Positions 54,337 to 63,215 of a stretch of DNA of 64,000 nt are shown here, in pieces. This DNA comes from CAVQCX01 sp963775335 (GTDB lineage Bacteria > Pseudomonadota > Gammaproteobacteria > Chromatiales > Chromatiaceae). The DNA is taken from assembly GCA_963775335.1 (NCBI GenBank), contig CAVZIJ010000002.1:1-64000 (forward strand), in the 5' to 3' direction. The notes under the pieces were generated by a model. That model did no database searches, was not told the DNA's origin, and saw only the letters and a list, made by a program, of their open reading frames with translations. Each line of letters starts with the position of its first letter. Position 1 is the stretch's first letter. The position numbers and the translations under genes are program-made.

Positions 54337-54994
54337 CCCTGACGCGCTTGCCCTCGCTGTTCGTGTCCCACGGGGCTCCGATTTTCGCGCTCGACCCGGG
54401 TCGTGCCGGAAGGCCGGAGCCGATCCACGACTTCGGCGGCTTTCCCGCGTAGCTCTACACCCTCGACTATCCGGCGCCCGGGGAGCCGGACCTGGCGATC
54501 AAGGCGGCCGAACTGCACCGGCCGGCCGGCATACCGGCGGGTCTGGACCCCGAGCGCGAAGTCGAGCGCAGCACCTGGGTGCCGTTGGTCCACATCTTCC
54601 AGGAGGCGGACGTGTCGGTCGTACCGCTCGCCATGCCGGTCGACCTCGACCCGGCCCGGGCCCGGAAGCTGGGCCGCGCGCTCGCGCCCCACACCGGGCA
54701 CGGCGTCCTCTTCCTGGGCCCCGGCAGCTTGCCCCACAATCCGTTTGATCTGCGCCCGCCTGGCCGAACCGGGCAGATCAGGTATGCGCGGGATTTCGTC
54801 GACTGGACCCGCGATGTCGTGATGCGCACTGCTCGAATACGAGAGCCTGGCATTCCACGCGCGGCGAGCACGTCCGACACCCGATCACGACCTGCCTCTG
54901 CCGTTCGCCGCCGACGCCCCCGAGGAGCTCGCCGCACCGAAAATCCTCGATGGTGGCATGACCTACGGCGTCTTGTCCATGGGTTCCTACGTAT
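54337..54994 (+). pseudogene. Extradiol ring-cleavage dioxygenase (DODA/YgiD type), degraded
   Basis: The frame begins TRLPSLFVSHGAPIFALDPG, continues PIHDFGGFP, hits an in-frame TAG (about 54451), then LYTLDYPAPGEPDLA, STWVPLVHIFQEADVSVVPLA and LFLGPGSLPHNPFDL. A later frame gives EYESLAFHARRA and DGGMTYGVLSMGSY. The segment normally between ALDPG and the HDFGGFP motif is missing. A nonsense codon, a deletion and a frameshift make it non-functional. Confidence 0.8.
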
Positions 54995-55546
54995 TCAGTG
55001 GCGCGAGAGCTGTTGTTGTTTCAGCGCTTCCAAATCGCCCAGTACCTGCTCGGCGTGCACATCCGCATCCACTGAGCGGTAGATCTTCCGTAGCCGTCCC
55101 TGCGGATCGATCAGAAAACTCTGACGGCGAGCAAACCGCAGCGGCCCCAGCGTAAACAAGGTGTCATAGGCCTGTGCCGCAACCCCTTTCACATCCGACA
55201 GCAAAGGGAAAGGTAGGTGGAATTTCTCCTGGAACGCACGATGGGAATCCCGATCGTCCAGGCTGACACCCAGCACCTGTACGCCCTGCGCCTGCAGAGC
55301 CGGATAATCGTCCCGGAACCGGCAGGCTTCCTTGGTACAGACCGGCGTGTCGTCTTTGGGATAGAAGTACAATAACACCCATTGTCCAAGGTAGTCCTGC
55401 AGGCGATGTGCTTGACCACTGCTGTCGACCAGATCGAACCCCGGTGCAGGCTCTCCTACTTGAAGCCGTTCCGGACGCGGCCAGAATGCATAGGTGACAA
55501 TGCCGACGGCGATGACCACACCGATAAAGAGGGTCCACTTAATCAT
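54995..55546 (-). CDS. Membrane-anchored peroxiredoxin (BCP/PrxQ type)
   Basis: The 183-residue protein has one N-terminal membrane segment (LFIGVVIAVGIVTYAFW) and a thiol peroxidase domain with PKDDTPVCTKEAC: peroxidatic Cys70 and resolving Cys75 five residues apart, as in PrxQ. It would reduce hydroperoxides on the periplasmic side. ATG 55546 is chosen over 55585. It overlaps the tail of the broken dioxygenase convergently. Confidence 0.93.
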   Translation of the reverse strand: MIKWTLFIGVVIAVGIVTYAFWPRPERLQVGEPAPGFDLVDSSGQAHRLQDYLGQWVLLYFYPKDDTPVCTKEACRFRDDYPALQAQGVQVLGVSLDDRDSHRAFQEKFHLPFPLLSDVKGVAAQAYDTLFTLGPLRFARRQSFLIDPQGRLRKIYRSVDADVHAEQVLGDLEALKQQQLSRH

Positions 55547-55841
55547 GATGCTGATTGCCTGTTCGTAATGAATGACCGCCGCCATACCGCAACATCACTG
55601 CCCGTCGGCAGCCCATTGTGCAGCACAATGTCATTGCCATACCCCAGTAGCTCCGCATCCCTGACCCGCACCCTTAAGCCGTCGACAGAGAGGCCAGTTC
55701 CAGATTTGATTAATACGTGGCCGATGCCGGTACGTAAGAGCCCACCCAGATTTACGGTTCCGCCAACGTCCCAGAATTGTGCCTTCACATCGTACTTTTA
55801 TGCCAATCTCAAGGCCAAGCGGGTCAAAATAGACTTTCCAA

Positions 55842-56154
55842 CAAGCTCTGGCCGAAAAAGGACGCCGTGTGGGAGAAGCTTCACGCCAAATTTGGCACGC
55901 CGACACAACGACGCCATGTAGAACGAGCTCTTTCTCCAAAGCGCTCCGACGCGACCGATGAGTGAGCGCCGGACACAGATTCACACTGCTCATGAGTTGG
56001 CGAAGACCCGGCGCTCCGAGTTGCCCCGGGTAGCGCACGCAACGGCCTACTATCGCCCGGCGACGCTCGATCGCAAAGAGCTTGAGCTGATCTGATGCGC
56101 CACATCGACCAGACTCATCTGCGTCTGCCGTTTCTCGGCACCCGGCGCATCGAG
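55842..56154 (+). pseudogene. IS3-family insertion sequence relic (orfA end and orfB start)
   Basis: Frames read KLWPKKDAVWEKLHAKFG (end of an IS3 orfA with its leucine-zipper-like region), then NELFLQSAPTRPMSERRTQ and LPRVAHATAYYRPATLDRKELEL, then after a shift RHIDQTHLRLPFLGTRRI, the usual start of the OrfB transposase. The DDE core is gone and at least two frame changes occur. Confidence 0.6.
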
Positions 56155-56217
56155 CCTCCCGCCCTCGCCCTCGGGCTAATGGCGTTCACAAAAAACTTCC
56201 TGTCACCTGGTCTATTT

Positions 56218-56667
56218 CTATCTGCTTATCCGGTGGAAAACGTTCGGAACAGGCACCGGGTCGTCATTGATATTCGTCAGTGTTCTATTCCTGCGATCGA
56301 GCACAAACTCATTCGTCTGGGTCCCGGCCTGGTTGGATGTGCCATTCAGGTTTGAACAGAACAGGGTCAAGTCCACCGTCAGCACACCGCCTTTAATTGA
56401 TCCCTGACCTCGCGCGAATCCGAGCTGATTTTGGCAGGACAGGGTGAACGCCGTATCGTTGAGTCGGACGTCGCATGAATTATCGCGCGCGCATGTAATC
56501 GAAAGGAGCTGGGTGCTGCCATCAAAACTGTCGATCGCTTGCCATAGACCGACGAAGGTCTCTTGCCCAAAGGCAGAAGACCTGACGCCTCCATTGTCCG
56601 CCATGACCGCAGAGGCGAGAACAAGTCCAAGGATGCCCACAAAGGCCTGAAACGGGTAATATCGCAT
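56218..56667 (-). CDS. Secreted protein of unknown function
   Basis: The 149-residue product has a clear signal peptide (MRYYPFQAFVGILGLVLASAVMA) and a small strand-rich domain (VGLWQAIDSFDGSTQLLSITC, SCDVRLNDTAFTLSC, GGVLTVDLTLFC) with five cysteines likely in disulfides. It probably folds as a lipocalin-like or beta-barrel periplasmic protein. No family is recognised and no operon partner is intact. Confidence 0.75.
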   Translation of the reverse strand: MRYYPFQAFVGILGLVLASAVMADNGGVRSSAFGQETFVGLWQAIDSFDGSTQLLSITCARDNSCDVRLNDTAFTLSCQNQLGFARGQGSIKGGVLTVDLTLFCSNLNGTSNQAGTQTNEFVLDRRNRTLTNINDDPVPVPNVFHRISR

Positions 56668-57181
56668 CGTGAGATCCTCCCTTTTCGTCGAATACTAAGA
56701 ACGCCGCAGACGAACGCCACACCTCTGGCATGAGTCCAGTCGAGCCCACCCTTTCTACCGGACCAGCCCTCTGGCCGATCCAGGACGAGGTGCTTGCTCA
56801 GAGTCGCCCCGGGGCTCGACAGACAGTCATTCTGTAGATGGAGCGTAGCCGAATCCAGGCCCCCCGGGTAATCCTTCACGACTCCAGGCACGGCGCATTC
56901 ATCGCCCAAATGGTCGACCCGGGCCCCATCGCGGCGCGGACGGATCAACGCCCCGTCCCAGGACCTGGACGCCTCGGCCCAACGAACAAACCGCCGACAC
57001 CAGCCTCTCTTCGCGGACAGGCTCTGCGAAGGAGACGCTCGAGCTCCAACCTCGCGGTGTGCAGCGCGTCCCGGCCCCTGAGTACCGTTATCGCCCTGCC
57101 ATGTCCGCCGTTGGCGGTATCGCGGAGCCAGCAGCCCGGGATCATGGCCGAACTTCCGGCAACAGTCGCCGACATTTTATA
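56668..57181. other. Stretch without a recognised gene
   Basis: No frame on either strand resembles a known family. It lies between relics and is probably debris. Confidence 0.4.
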
Positions 57182-57333
57182 ATGGAACGCACGCAATACA
57201 TACAACGGCTCGCCACGCAATGCGAGGTCCAGGCCGTGGTCGGGCTGCTCGGCCCCTGCCAATGCGGCGAGATGACGTTGGCCCGCATGTACGCGGAGAC
57301 ACTGCCCCGCCAGGCCGTGACACGCTTAGACGT
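57182..57333 (+). pseudogene. AAA ATPase (DUF4143-type) N-terminal relic
   Basis: The frame YIQRLATQCEVQAVVGLLGPCQCGEMTLARMYAETL matches the start of AAA_14/DUF4143 ATPases, where the P-loop is normally GPRQVGKTTLA. Here the Lys of Walker A is replaced (GPCQCGEMTLA) and homology ends after RLDV. It is dead. Confidence 0.6.
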
Positions 57334-57748
57334 GAAAAGACGGGAGGGCCAGGTCGCCCAAGGCCCAACTTCCATACCTTATACTACTGACGCGGTTCGA
57401 CTACCCTCACGACCTCTTGCGGCCAGCACTGAGTTAGTCAGCGAGATTTCGTCGACGATGAGACGCCTGACGCCGCCTCGCCCAGCGCCCAGGGGCTCCG
57501 CCCGCAAAGCAATGCCCACCCTTTCCCCGGCCGCACAAATGCTATAATTGAGGAGTTCCTCCATGCTCTTCGTTTTCTTGGGCGAATCCCGCGAGCGCAT
57601 TGTGGACTTGCGGCCCCCGGTTTACTAGGGTAAAAACCTGGAAGTTACCCGGCGACGACGACCCTTCCTCTAGGGCGGCTCGATCCCCCGCTGATCGAAC
57701 CGCGAGGGCCCATCCATCGAGACGAATTGTCGAGGAGCCAAATCGCAA
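57334..57748. other. Stretch without a recognised gene upstream of DUF3891
   Basis: Nothing coding is seen. The region should contain the promoter for the gene cluster that starts at 57749, but no clear -35/-10 pair was found. Confidence 0.35.
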
Positions 57749-58591
57749 ATGATGGTAACGCCTTACGACGAGACGCGACTGTTCGCAACCCTTCAGACCG
57801 ACCACAGCCGCATCGCTGGTTTTCTGGCCTCCCATTGGGGAAATGCTGCATTCGCGGCGCCGAAGCCGTGGGATTCCGTGGTCCTTGCCGCTCAGGAACA
57901 TGACCGGGGGTGGTGGTTGTGGGAATGTCGCCCGACCTTGAGCGACGATGGCGGACCACTCGACTACCAGAACGATACGCTCCATCACCTAGGGCAGCTG
58001 CGAACGACGATATATCGCAACGCGGTTTCCGACATTGCGGCAATCGATCCTTACTCAGCGCTGCTCATACTTAATCATCTGACGGGCTTACTTACCGCCG
58101 GCAATGGGGCCTACTCGTTCCGCAAGGACCTGAGCGAGAACCCCATCGCAAAGACCTATCTGCGACATCAGTCCGAGGAGAAGCAAGCGTTGATCGCCAA
58201 GGTGCGCCGCTCACCTGAATTTCGCGACTATAGCTCCGATACCCAGATCGAAGACAACGCAAAGCTCATCGAGGTCCTGGACGCGTTAGCACAGTTCCTT
58301 TGCAACCGCTATCCACTGAGCTCCACCAACCGCGGGAAAGATCCAAATCGCCTATTCGCGGAGTTTCCGGTGCCGACCCGGCCAGGGGAGAATGAGGTTC
58401 GCCTTGTTTTGACCGTGCTCGACGAACACCGGCTCGCCATCCATCCTTATCCCTTCGATGTCTCGCCCTTGGACGTCAATTATGTGGCTCGCTGGCTCCG
58501 ACGACAGAGTTATTCGTCGCGGGAGTCTTTTCTGAGGGATTTTTACAGAGCAGAAACGGTCACCGTGCGGTACCAGGTGCAGGCGAACTGA
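57749..58591 (+). CDS. DUF3891 family protein
   Basis: The 280-residue cytoplasmic protein has the DUF3891 pattern: QTDHSRIAGFLASHWG, VVLAAQEHDRGWWLWE and a histidine-rich helical body (LLILNHLTGLL, AKTYLRHQSEEKQALI). The histidines and the EHD motif suggest an HD-like metal-binding site. Function is unknown. It starts the co-directional run to 64000. AGGAG is eleven bases before ATG 57749, a little far. Confidence 0.8.
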   Translation: MMVTPYDETRLFATLQTDHSRIAGFLASHWGNAAFAAPKPWDSVVLAAQEHDRGWWLWECRPTLSDDGGPLDYQNDTLHHLGQLRTTIYRNAVSDIAAIDPYSALLILNHLTGLLTAGNGAYSFRKDLSENPIAKTYLRHQSEEKQALIAKVRRSPEFRDYSSDTQIEDNAKLIEVLDALAQFLCNRYPLSSTNRGKDPNRLFAEFPVPTRPGENEVRLVLTVLDEHRLAIHPYPFDVSPLDVNYVARWLRRQSYSSRESFLRDFYRAETVTVRYQVQAN

Positions 58592-58639
58592 AGATTGCGG
58601 TTCCGGCGATTCTCTCGCTGATGGAACGGAGGGGGCTCT

Positions 58640-58945
58640 ACGAGCAGCGACCTACGACAATCTCTCGGGCCTGTCCTTCGCGCCGGCTGGGACATCTCCT
58701 TTTACCGAGAACTGTGGACCGCGCTCGGCTCGCAGATGTGGCTTGCTATCAAAAGCGAGGGAGCGCTCGCAATTCGCGTTCAGGCACCGCGGCTAAAGCG
58801 GGTTCTCGATGTCGTACGATACGTCAAGCCGGGTTTCGTGATCGGCAACTCACACGTGATGGTGCAGATGGCCGAAGAAGGCATCGATGGTGGGATATGG
58901 CCGGATACGTCGACGTTGCTCAAGGCAGCTATTTTTGCCGTCTAG
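58640..58945 (+). CDS. Small protein of unknown function, start codon unclear
   Basis: A continuous frame codes for SLGPVLRAGWDISFYRELW, QMWLAIKSEGALAIRVQ and RYVKPGFVIGNSHVMVQMA, ending at 58945. It looks like a folded alpha/beta domain. The first ATG in frame is 58736, but homology-like continuity starts earlier. A strong GGAGGGGG lies at 58627-58635, five bases before an in-frame ACG (58640), so an original ATG may have mutated, or ACG is used. No family recognised. It follows DUF3891 by 48 bases. Confidence 0.45.
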   Translation, partial: TSSDLRQSLGPVLRAGWDISFYRELWTALGSQMWLAIKSEGALAIRVQAPRLKRVLDVVRYVKPGFVIGNSHVMVQMAEEGIDGGIWPDTSTLLKAAIFAV

Positions 58946-58960
58946 GGCGCTGTCGCCACT

Positions 58961-59200
58961 ATGCTCGATGAGTCCAGCATTGAGAGAACGCCTCTGGCGC
59001 CGATGACAGCGCTTGGTGGAAATCTGTATGCTAAATTGGAATTCGTCCACCCGCCGCGCTTGGCTAAATATCGCGCTCTCGCGCCACATCTCTACACCTT
59101 GGCGCGCACTAGCGAGCTTGATGGCATCGAGGAGGTTGGATGCGGCTTTACGCTTACGAGAGGCCGGCTCCCGAGAGGGGCTGGCGTGCGCTTCTGCTAG
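58961..59200 (+). pseudogene. Truncated cysteine-synthase-like (PLP fold type II) gene
   Basis: From ATG 58961 the frame SSIERTPLAPMTALGGNLYAKLEFVHP matches the N-terminus of CysK/threonine-synthase-like PLP enzymes (usual pattern GNTPLVRL...YAKLE..NP..SVKDR). The PLP-binding Lys region is changed (RLAKYRAL) and the frame ends after 79 codons; the remaining ~250 residues are missing. It probably lost function by deletion. Confidence 0.6.
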
Positions 59201-59267
59201 CACCTTTGACTGTCACTTGCCGGACGGACTTTGATCCCGCCGCGACGATACGGCCCGGGGACTAAGC

Positions 59268-60443
59268 ATGACCCAAAGCAAAATCGCCATCGTCGGGGGG
59301 AGCGTCGCGGGTCTGTCGCTCGCCTGGGCCCTGGGTCGTCGGGGGATGGATTCCACGATTTTCGAGCGCTCAAGCGGACTGCTCGGCCACCAAGGGGCCG
59401 GCGTCATGCTCGGCGCTTCGCTGGTGCGGAGCCTGAAACTGACGGATACTCGACCGGTTACCCGCCGCTATTACCTCGGCACCGACGGCCAGGTGCTCTG
59501 GGAGCAACCCGTCGACAAATACGCCGCCGGCTGGGGCAACGTCTACGGCGTCCTTCGCCGCAATACGGCCGATGCCCTAATTCACGAAAGCTGTCCAGTA
59601 GCGGACATCGACATCAATCCGCCGCGGCTCAACTCGTTGCGCCGCGGGGAAGATCGCTTCGACCTGATCGTCGGCGCCGACGGTATAGGATCGGTGGTGC
59701 GCGCTCGCCTGGATCCGGGCTTTGCGCCGCGCTACCTTGGCTACGTCGCGCTGCGGGGCTTGGTGCCGCGGGCGCAGCTGCCCAAGGGCATGCCCGCCAG
59801 CGTTGAGGACCTGTTCGATAACGCGATGGCTAAGCTTGTCATGGACGGCGAGCATGCCACGCTGTACGGCTTGCCCCACCGGTCGGAACCGCTGAACTGG
59901 ATGTGGTATATGAACGTTCCTGAATTTGACTTGGCGCGTCTGCTGACAGACCGGAACGGTCAAAGGCACGCTTGGTCTCTGCCCCCAGGAGCACTGCACG
60001 CGGAAACGGAGAAGGAGCTACGCGCAATTGCTGCCACGAGGCTACCGGTCTGGATGAATTCTCTCGTCGTCGCCACCGAGACACTGTTCGTGCAGCCAAT
60101 CTTTTCGGGGATCGTGAAACGCATGGTGGGGGTCGGAGTGGTGCTAATCGGCGACGCGGCGCATCTGGCTGTGCCCCATACCGGCGGCGGTGTCACTCTG
60201 GCAGTGGAGGATTCTGTCGCTTTGGCGGAGGTCATCGCGAGTAGCAGCGATGACAGAGAAGCTCGTCTTGAAGCTTGGGCCGAAGGCCGCCGAGCGGCTG
60301 CCACCACCCGGCTCGCATTCGCCATTCGCTTGGGCAGATCGTTGCAGACCGGAGGGAAATCGTGGCAGTCGTGGTCACAAGGGGCTTTCGGGGAGTGGTG
60401 GGAACGGCTTCTTGCCGGTGCGCCTGCAGACAAGTCACAATAG
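59268..60443 (+). CDS. FAD-dependent monooxygenase (PHBH fold)
   Basis: The 391-residue flavoprotein has the FAD dinucleotide motif KIAIVGGSVAGLSLAWALGRRG, the DG motif LIVGADGIGSVVRARLD and the GD motif GVVLIGDAAHLAVPHTGGGVTLAVEDS, which also carries the ribityl-binding Asp. It should hydroxylate an aromatic or related substrate with NAD(P)H and oxygen. It is 47 bases before the PrpF-like gene on the same strand. The substrate is unknown. Confidence 0.9.
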   Translation: MTQSKIAIVGGSVAGLSLAWALGRRGMDSTIFERSSGLLGHQGAGVMLGASLVRSLKLTDTRPVTRRYYLGTDGQVLWEQPVDKYAAGWGNVYGVLRRNTADALIHESCPVADIDINPPRLNSLRRGEDRFDLIVGADGIGSVVRARLDPGFAPRYLGYVALRGLVPRAQLPKGMPASVEDLFDNAMAKLVMDGEHATLYGLPHRSEPLNWMWYMNVPEFDLARLLTDRNGQRHAWSLPPGALHAETEKELRAIAATRLPVWMNSLVVATETLFVQPIFSGIVKRMVGVGVVLIGDAAHLAVPHTGGGVTLAVEDSVALAEVIASSSDDREARLEAWAEGRRAAATTRLAFAIRLGRSLQTGGKSWQSWSQGAFGEWWERLLAGAPADKSQ

Positions 60444-60489
60444 GCTTTGGAAGGGAGATTAACCCTTCTAGATAACGGGACCGCGAAGC

Positions 60490-61491
60490 ATGTTGCCCCA
60501 CTTCAGCAGACTGATGGAGGATGTGCCCGCGGCAACATTCATGCTCGTGCGGTCGGGTACGAGCCGTCTCGTCGTGCTCGATGGACGGCAAATTCGCCCG
60601 GGTGCCCACGGGCATAAGGAAGTCCTCTCCATCATGGTGGGCAGTGACGGCCACGGCGGTTTGGGGGGGCCAACTCTGCAGGACAACAAGGTCGTCCTGG
60701 TCTGGCCGAAAGCGGAGCTGGCAACGTTTTGTTTTCGGTTCTTGCAAGTGGTCCCGTCGACCGGTGCCGTATTGCCCATGGAGTGCTCAAATTCGTCATC
60801 GGCTTCCGCCATGCTTGCGCAGCTCGGCGGGCACCATCGAGGCGCGGAATCACGATGGCGGGCTGTTAATCTTTCCACCGGACAGAAGGTCGAGCTGCGG
60901 CCGAACAGCGACCACGAAATCGCCCGCACCTGGGCCGTGCGCTTCCTGGCAACCGCACGAACACGCAAAGCGTTGCTCGGCCTCACCGGAGACCGCCGCG
61001 TGAAGGTCTGTGGAGAGGCGATAACCTTCCGTCCTGTGTTGCTCGGCAACTTGTTTCTGTTTACGAGAATCGATCCCGCTCGTGTCGACGTCGAGACGGT
61101 CGGCGCCATCGCCCGAGCGGGCATGCGAGTGGCCCGCAAAGCGGGCTTCAACCCGACGAAGGGCTACGAGCCTAAAGTGATACCCTACACGATCCTCTCC
61201 AAGGGAGCCGAGCCGCAGGTCCGCACCGCAAGCTACTATCATGGTGAACGGCATCGCTCTTTTCCCGGGTCCGCCGCTATGGCCATAAGCGCCTTCCTTA
61301 CAGCCAACGAGACTTGGACAAAACAGATTCCGACCCGTTGGCGGGTTCTCCATCCAAGCGGCGTAATCGAGGTCCACCTCGGTGTCGACGCCTCATGGCG
61401 CGCACTCAGATTGCTGTGGACCGAATTTGTAACGCCAGTCTCGTTACTTAGCTGGGGGGCCGTTGCGATGCCCTGGCGAAGGAGAAACTGA
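60490..61491 (+). CDS. PrpF-like protein (diaminopimelate-epimerase fold)
   Basis: The 333-residue protein has the PrpF pattern: VPAATFMLVRSGTSRLVVLDG (PrpF proteins have an xRGGTSKG-type motif), GMRVARKAGFNPTKGYEPKVIPYTIL, HRSFPGSAAMAISAFLTAN and HPSGVIEVHLGV. PrpF and relatives isomerise aconitate-type or 4-oxalomesaconate-type C=C bonds. Here the motif differs (RSGTSRL), so activity may be changed. Its stop is two bases before the asnB-like ATG, indicating one operon. Confidence 0.72.
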   Translation: MLPHFSRLMEDVPAATFMLVRSGTSRLVVLDGRQIRPGAHGHKEVLSIMVGSDGHGGLGGPTLQDNKVVLVWPKAELATFCFRFLQVVPSTGAVLPMECSNSSSASAMLAQLGGHHRGAESRWRAVNLSTGQKVELRPNSDHEIARTWAVRFLATARTRKALLGLTGDRRVKVCGEAITFRPVLLGNLFLFTRIDPARVDVETVGAIARAGMRVARKAGFNPTKGYEPKVIPYTILSKGAEPQVRTASYYHGERHRSFPGSAAMAISAFLTANETWTKQIPTRWRVLHPSGVIEVHLGVDASWRALRLLWTEFVTPVSLLSWGAVAMPWRRRN

Positions 61492-61493
61492 GT

Positions 61494-63215
61494 ATGTGCG
61501 GCATTGCAGGCGTTATCTATGACACGCCTCGGGATGAGACGGAAATTATGCGTACGATTCGCGCGATGTGCGAGGCTGAGCGCCACCGCGGGCCGGACGG
61601 GCTGGAGCTCTGGACCAACGGGCGCGTCGGTCTGGGCATGGTGCGTCTCGCCGTGGTCGGCTCGACAGATCGAGGTAGGCAGCCAATCAAAGATGAACAA
61701 GGTCGCCGGCTTGTATTTAACGGCGAGTTGTACGATCCCGCGCGGGTAATGTCGTCGCTCGGGGGGCATTTCGATCGCAACGATTGCGACGGGGTGGCCC
61801 TGTTACGGTTGCTCCGGGAGCGCGGCGTGGAAGGCCTTCGCGATGTGGGCGCCATGTTCAGTTTGGCACTTTACGACCCACGTGCCGACGAGGTTCTTTT
61901 GGCCCGGGACGCCTGGGGTGAAAAACCTCTGTATATGCGCCGCATTGGCTCTGGGTTGGTCTTCGCCTCGACCATTGCCGCGCTGCACGCCGTTTCGGGA
62001 CCCTTGCGCATCCGGACAGGGGGCATGCACGAGTGTCTGATGTTCAAGAGTGTCGGCGGAAACCAGTCCGCGTTCGAAGGTCTTTCTCAGTTGCCTGCCG
62101 GTAGCTGGATGCGCGTCGCTCGAAACGGCGCGATTGCTAGTGGTCGCTGGTTTGACGTAGTCGATCCCGGAGTGCCGTCCGAGCGAAGCGAGGAGATTCG
62201 CGAAAGCCTGGCCTATGCGATCGCCTCGCGCTGTAGCGACCGTTACCGAAACGCGGTGTTTTTGTCGGGTGGGTTGGACTCGAGCATCGTGGCGACCGTT
62301 ACCGGCCGCTATGTTACGCCCTCGCCCCACGCCTTCACCGTGGGGTACGACGTGGCTGGATGGCAGGACGAGCATAGCTTCGCGGTAAGGCTGGCCGACG
62401 AGCTTGGCTTGGACCACGAATTCGTCCTCGTGCGCTCGGATCAGGTTCCGGACCTTCTGCGGGACACCGCGATTGCTTTGGAAGACCCGGTCCACGACCC
62501 GGTTGTCGTGCCCACCTTGGCGCTTTCGCGGGCAGCGGCGAAGGAGACCAAGGTAGTGTTGACTGGCGATGGCTCGGACGAGTTTTGGGGGGGATATGCG
62601 CGTTTCGACGATGCCACCGACGATATCGACGCCTATCTTGAGCGAACAATGGTGTTTCATCCTCGAGACCTAGGCCTGGACGGCATCCCTGAAGGCTACC
62701 TCAAGGATGTGGAGATACCGGCCGAAGGCTCGATGCCGGCGCTTGACCGCATCTTGCGGCTGGAATCGAGTAACCGATTGCGCAACTACCACTTGGCGCG
62801 TCTGGACAAGCTCAGTATGGCTGCCGGCCTCGAAGCGAGGTCGCCATTCTTGGATGTGGCCGTCACCTCGTTGGCCTTGTCGCTGCCCGCGGCAAGTAAG
62901 CGGGCCAGTGGTCGAGCAAAAGCCGCCTTGATAGACGCCTTCACCGCGGAATTGCCGCCCTGGCTGCTGGCCCGCAAGAAACAGCCTTTTACGGTGCCGA
63001 TCGAAAGTTGGCTGACCAGCAGTCTACACGATTTTTGCCAGGATACCGTAGGCGGCCGCAATGCCTTCGTGCGGGACTTCGTGGATCCGGCGAAGTTGCT
63101 CAAGGGTTTTTTCGCCGACGGCGGGAACGGGCAAACGGCTATGCAAATCTGGTCGTTGCTTCATCTTGAAATCTGGTACCAGACCTTCGGCAGAAGAATG
63201 GAGGCGGCGGCATGA
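61494..63215 (+). CDS. Asparagine synthase-type glutamine amidotransferase (AsnB-like)
   Basis: The 573-residue enzyme has a class II glutaminase domain with catalytic Cys2 (MCGIAGVIYD), HRGPDG, FNGELYD and RDAWGEKPLY, then a synthetase domain with the PP-loop FLSGGLDSS at ~257 and GDGSDEFWGGYARF, SMAAGLEARSPFLD. It uses glutamine ammonia and ATP to amidate a carboxylate via an acyl-adenylate. In this operon with an FAD monooxygenase and PrpF-like protein it probably amidates a pathway intermediate and not aspartate. Its stop overlaps the next gene (ATGA). Confidence 0.92.
   Translation: MCGIAGVIYDTPRDETEIMRTIRAMCEAERHRGPDGLELWTNGRVGLGMVRLAVVGSTDRGRQPIKDEQGRRLVFNGELYDPARVMSSLGGHFDRNDCDGVALLRLLRERGVEGLRDVGAMFSLALYDPRADEVLLARDAWGEKPLYMRRIGSGLVFASTIAALHAVSGPLRIRTGGMHECLMFKSVGGNQSAFEGLSQLPAGSWMRVARNGAIASGRWFDVVDPGVPSERSEEIRESLAYAIASRCSDRYRNAVFLSGGLDSSIVATVTGRYVTPSPHAFTVGYDVAGWQDEHSFAVRLADELGLDHEFVLVRSDQVPDLLRDTAIALEDPVHDPVVVPTLALSRAAAKETKVVLTGDGSDEFWGGYARFDDATDDIDAYLERTMVFHPRDLGLDGIPEGYLKDVEIPAEGSMPALDRILRLESSNRLRNYHLARLDKLSMAAGLEARSPFLDVAVTSLALSLPAASKRASGRAKAALIDAFTAELPPWLLARKKQPFTVPIESWLTSSLHDFCQDTVGGRNAFVRDFVDPAKLLKGFFADGGNGQTAMQIWSLLHLEIWYQTFGRRMEAAA

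Noticed and set aside
57059..57547. 162-codon open frame as an intact ATPase gene
   Set aside because: Only about 45 codons match an AAA ATPase and the Walker A lysine is lost; it is treated as a relic.
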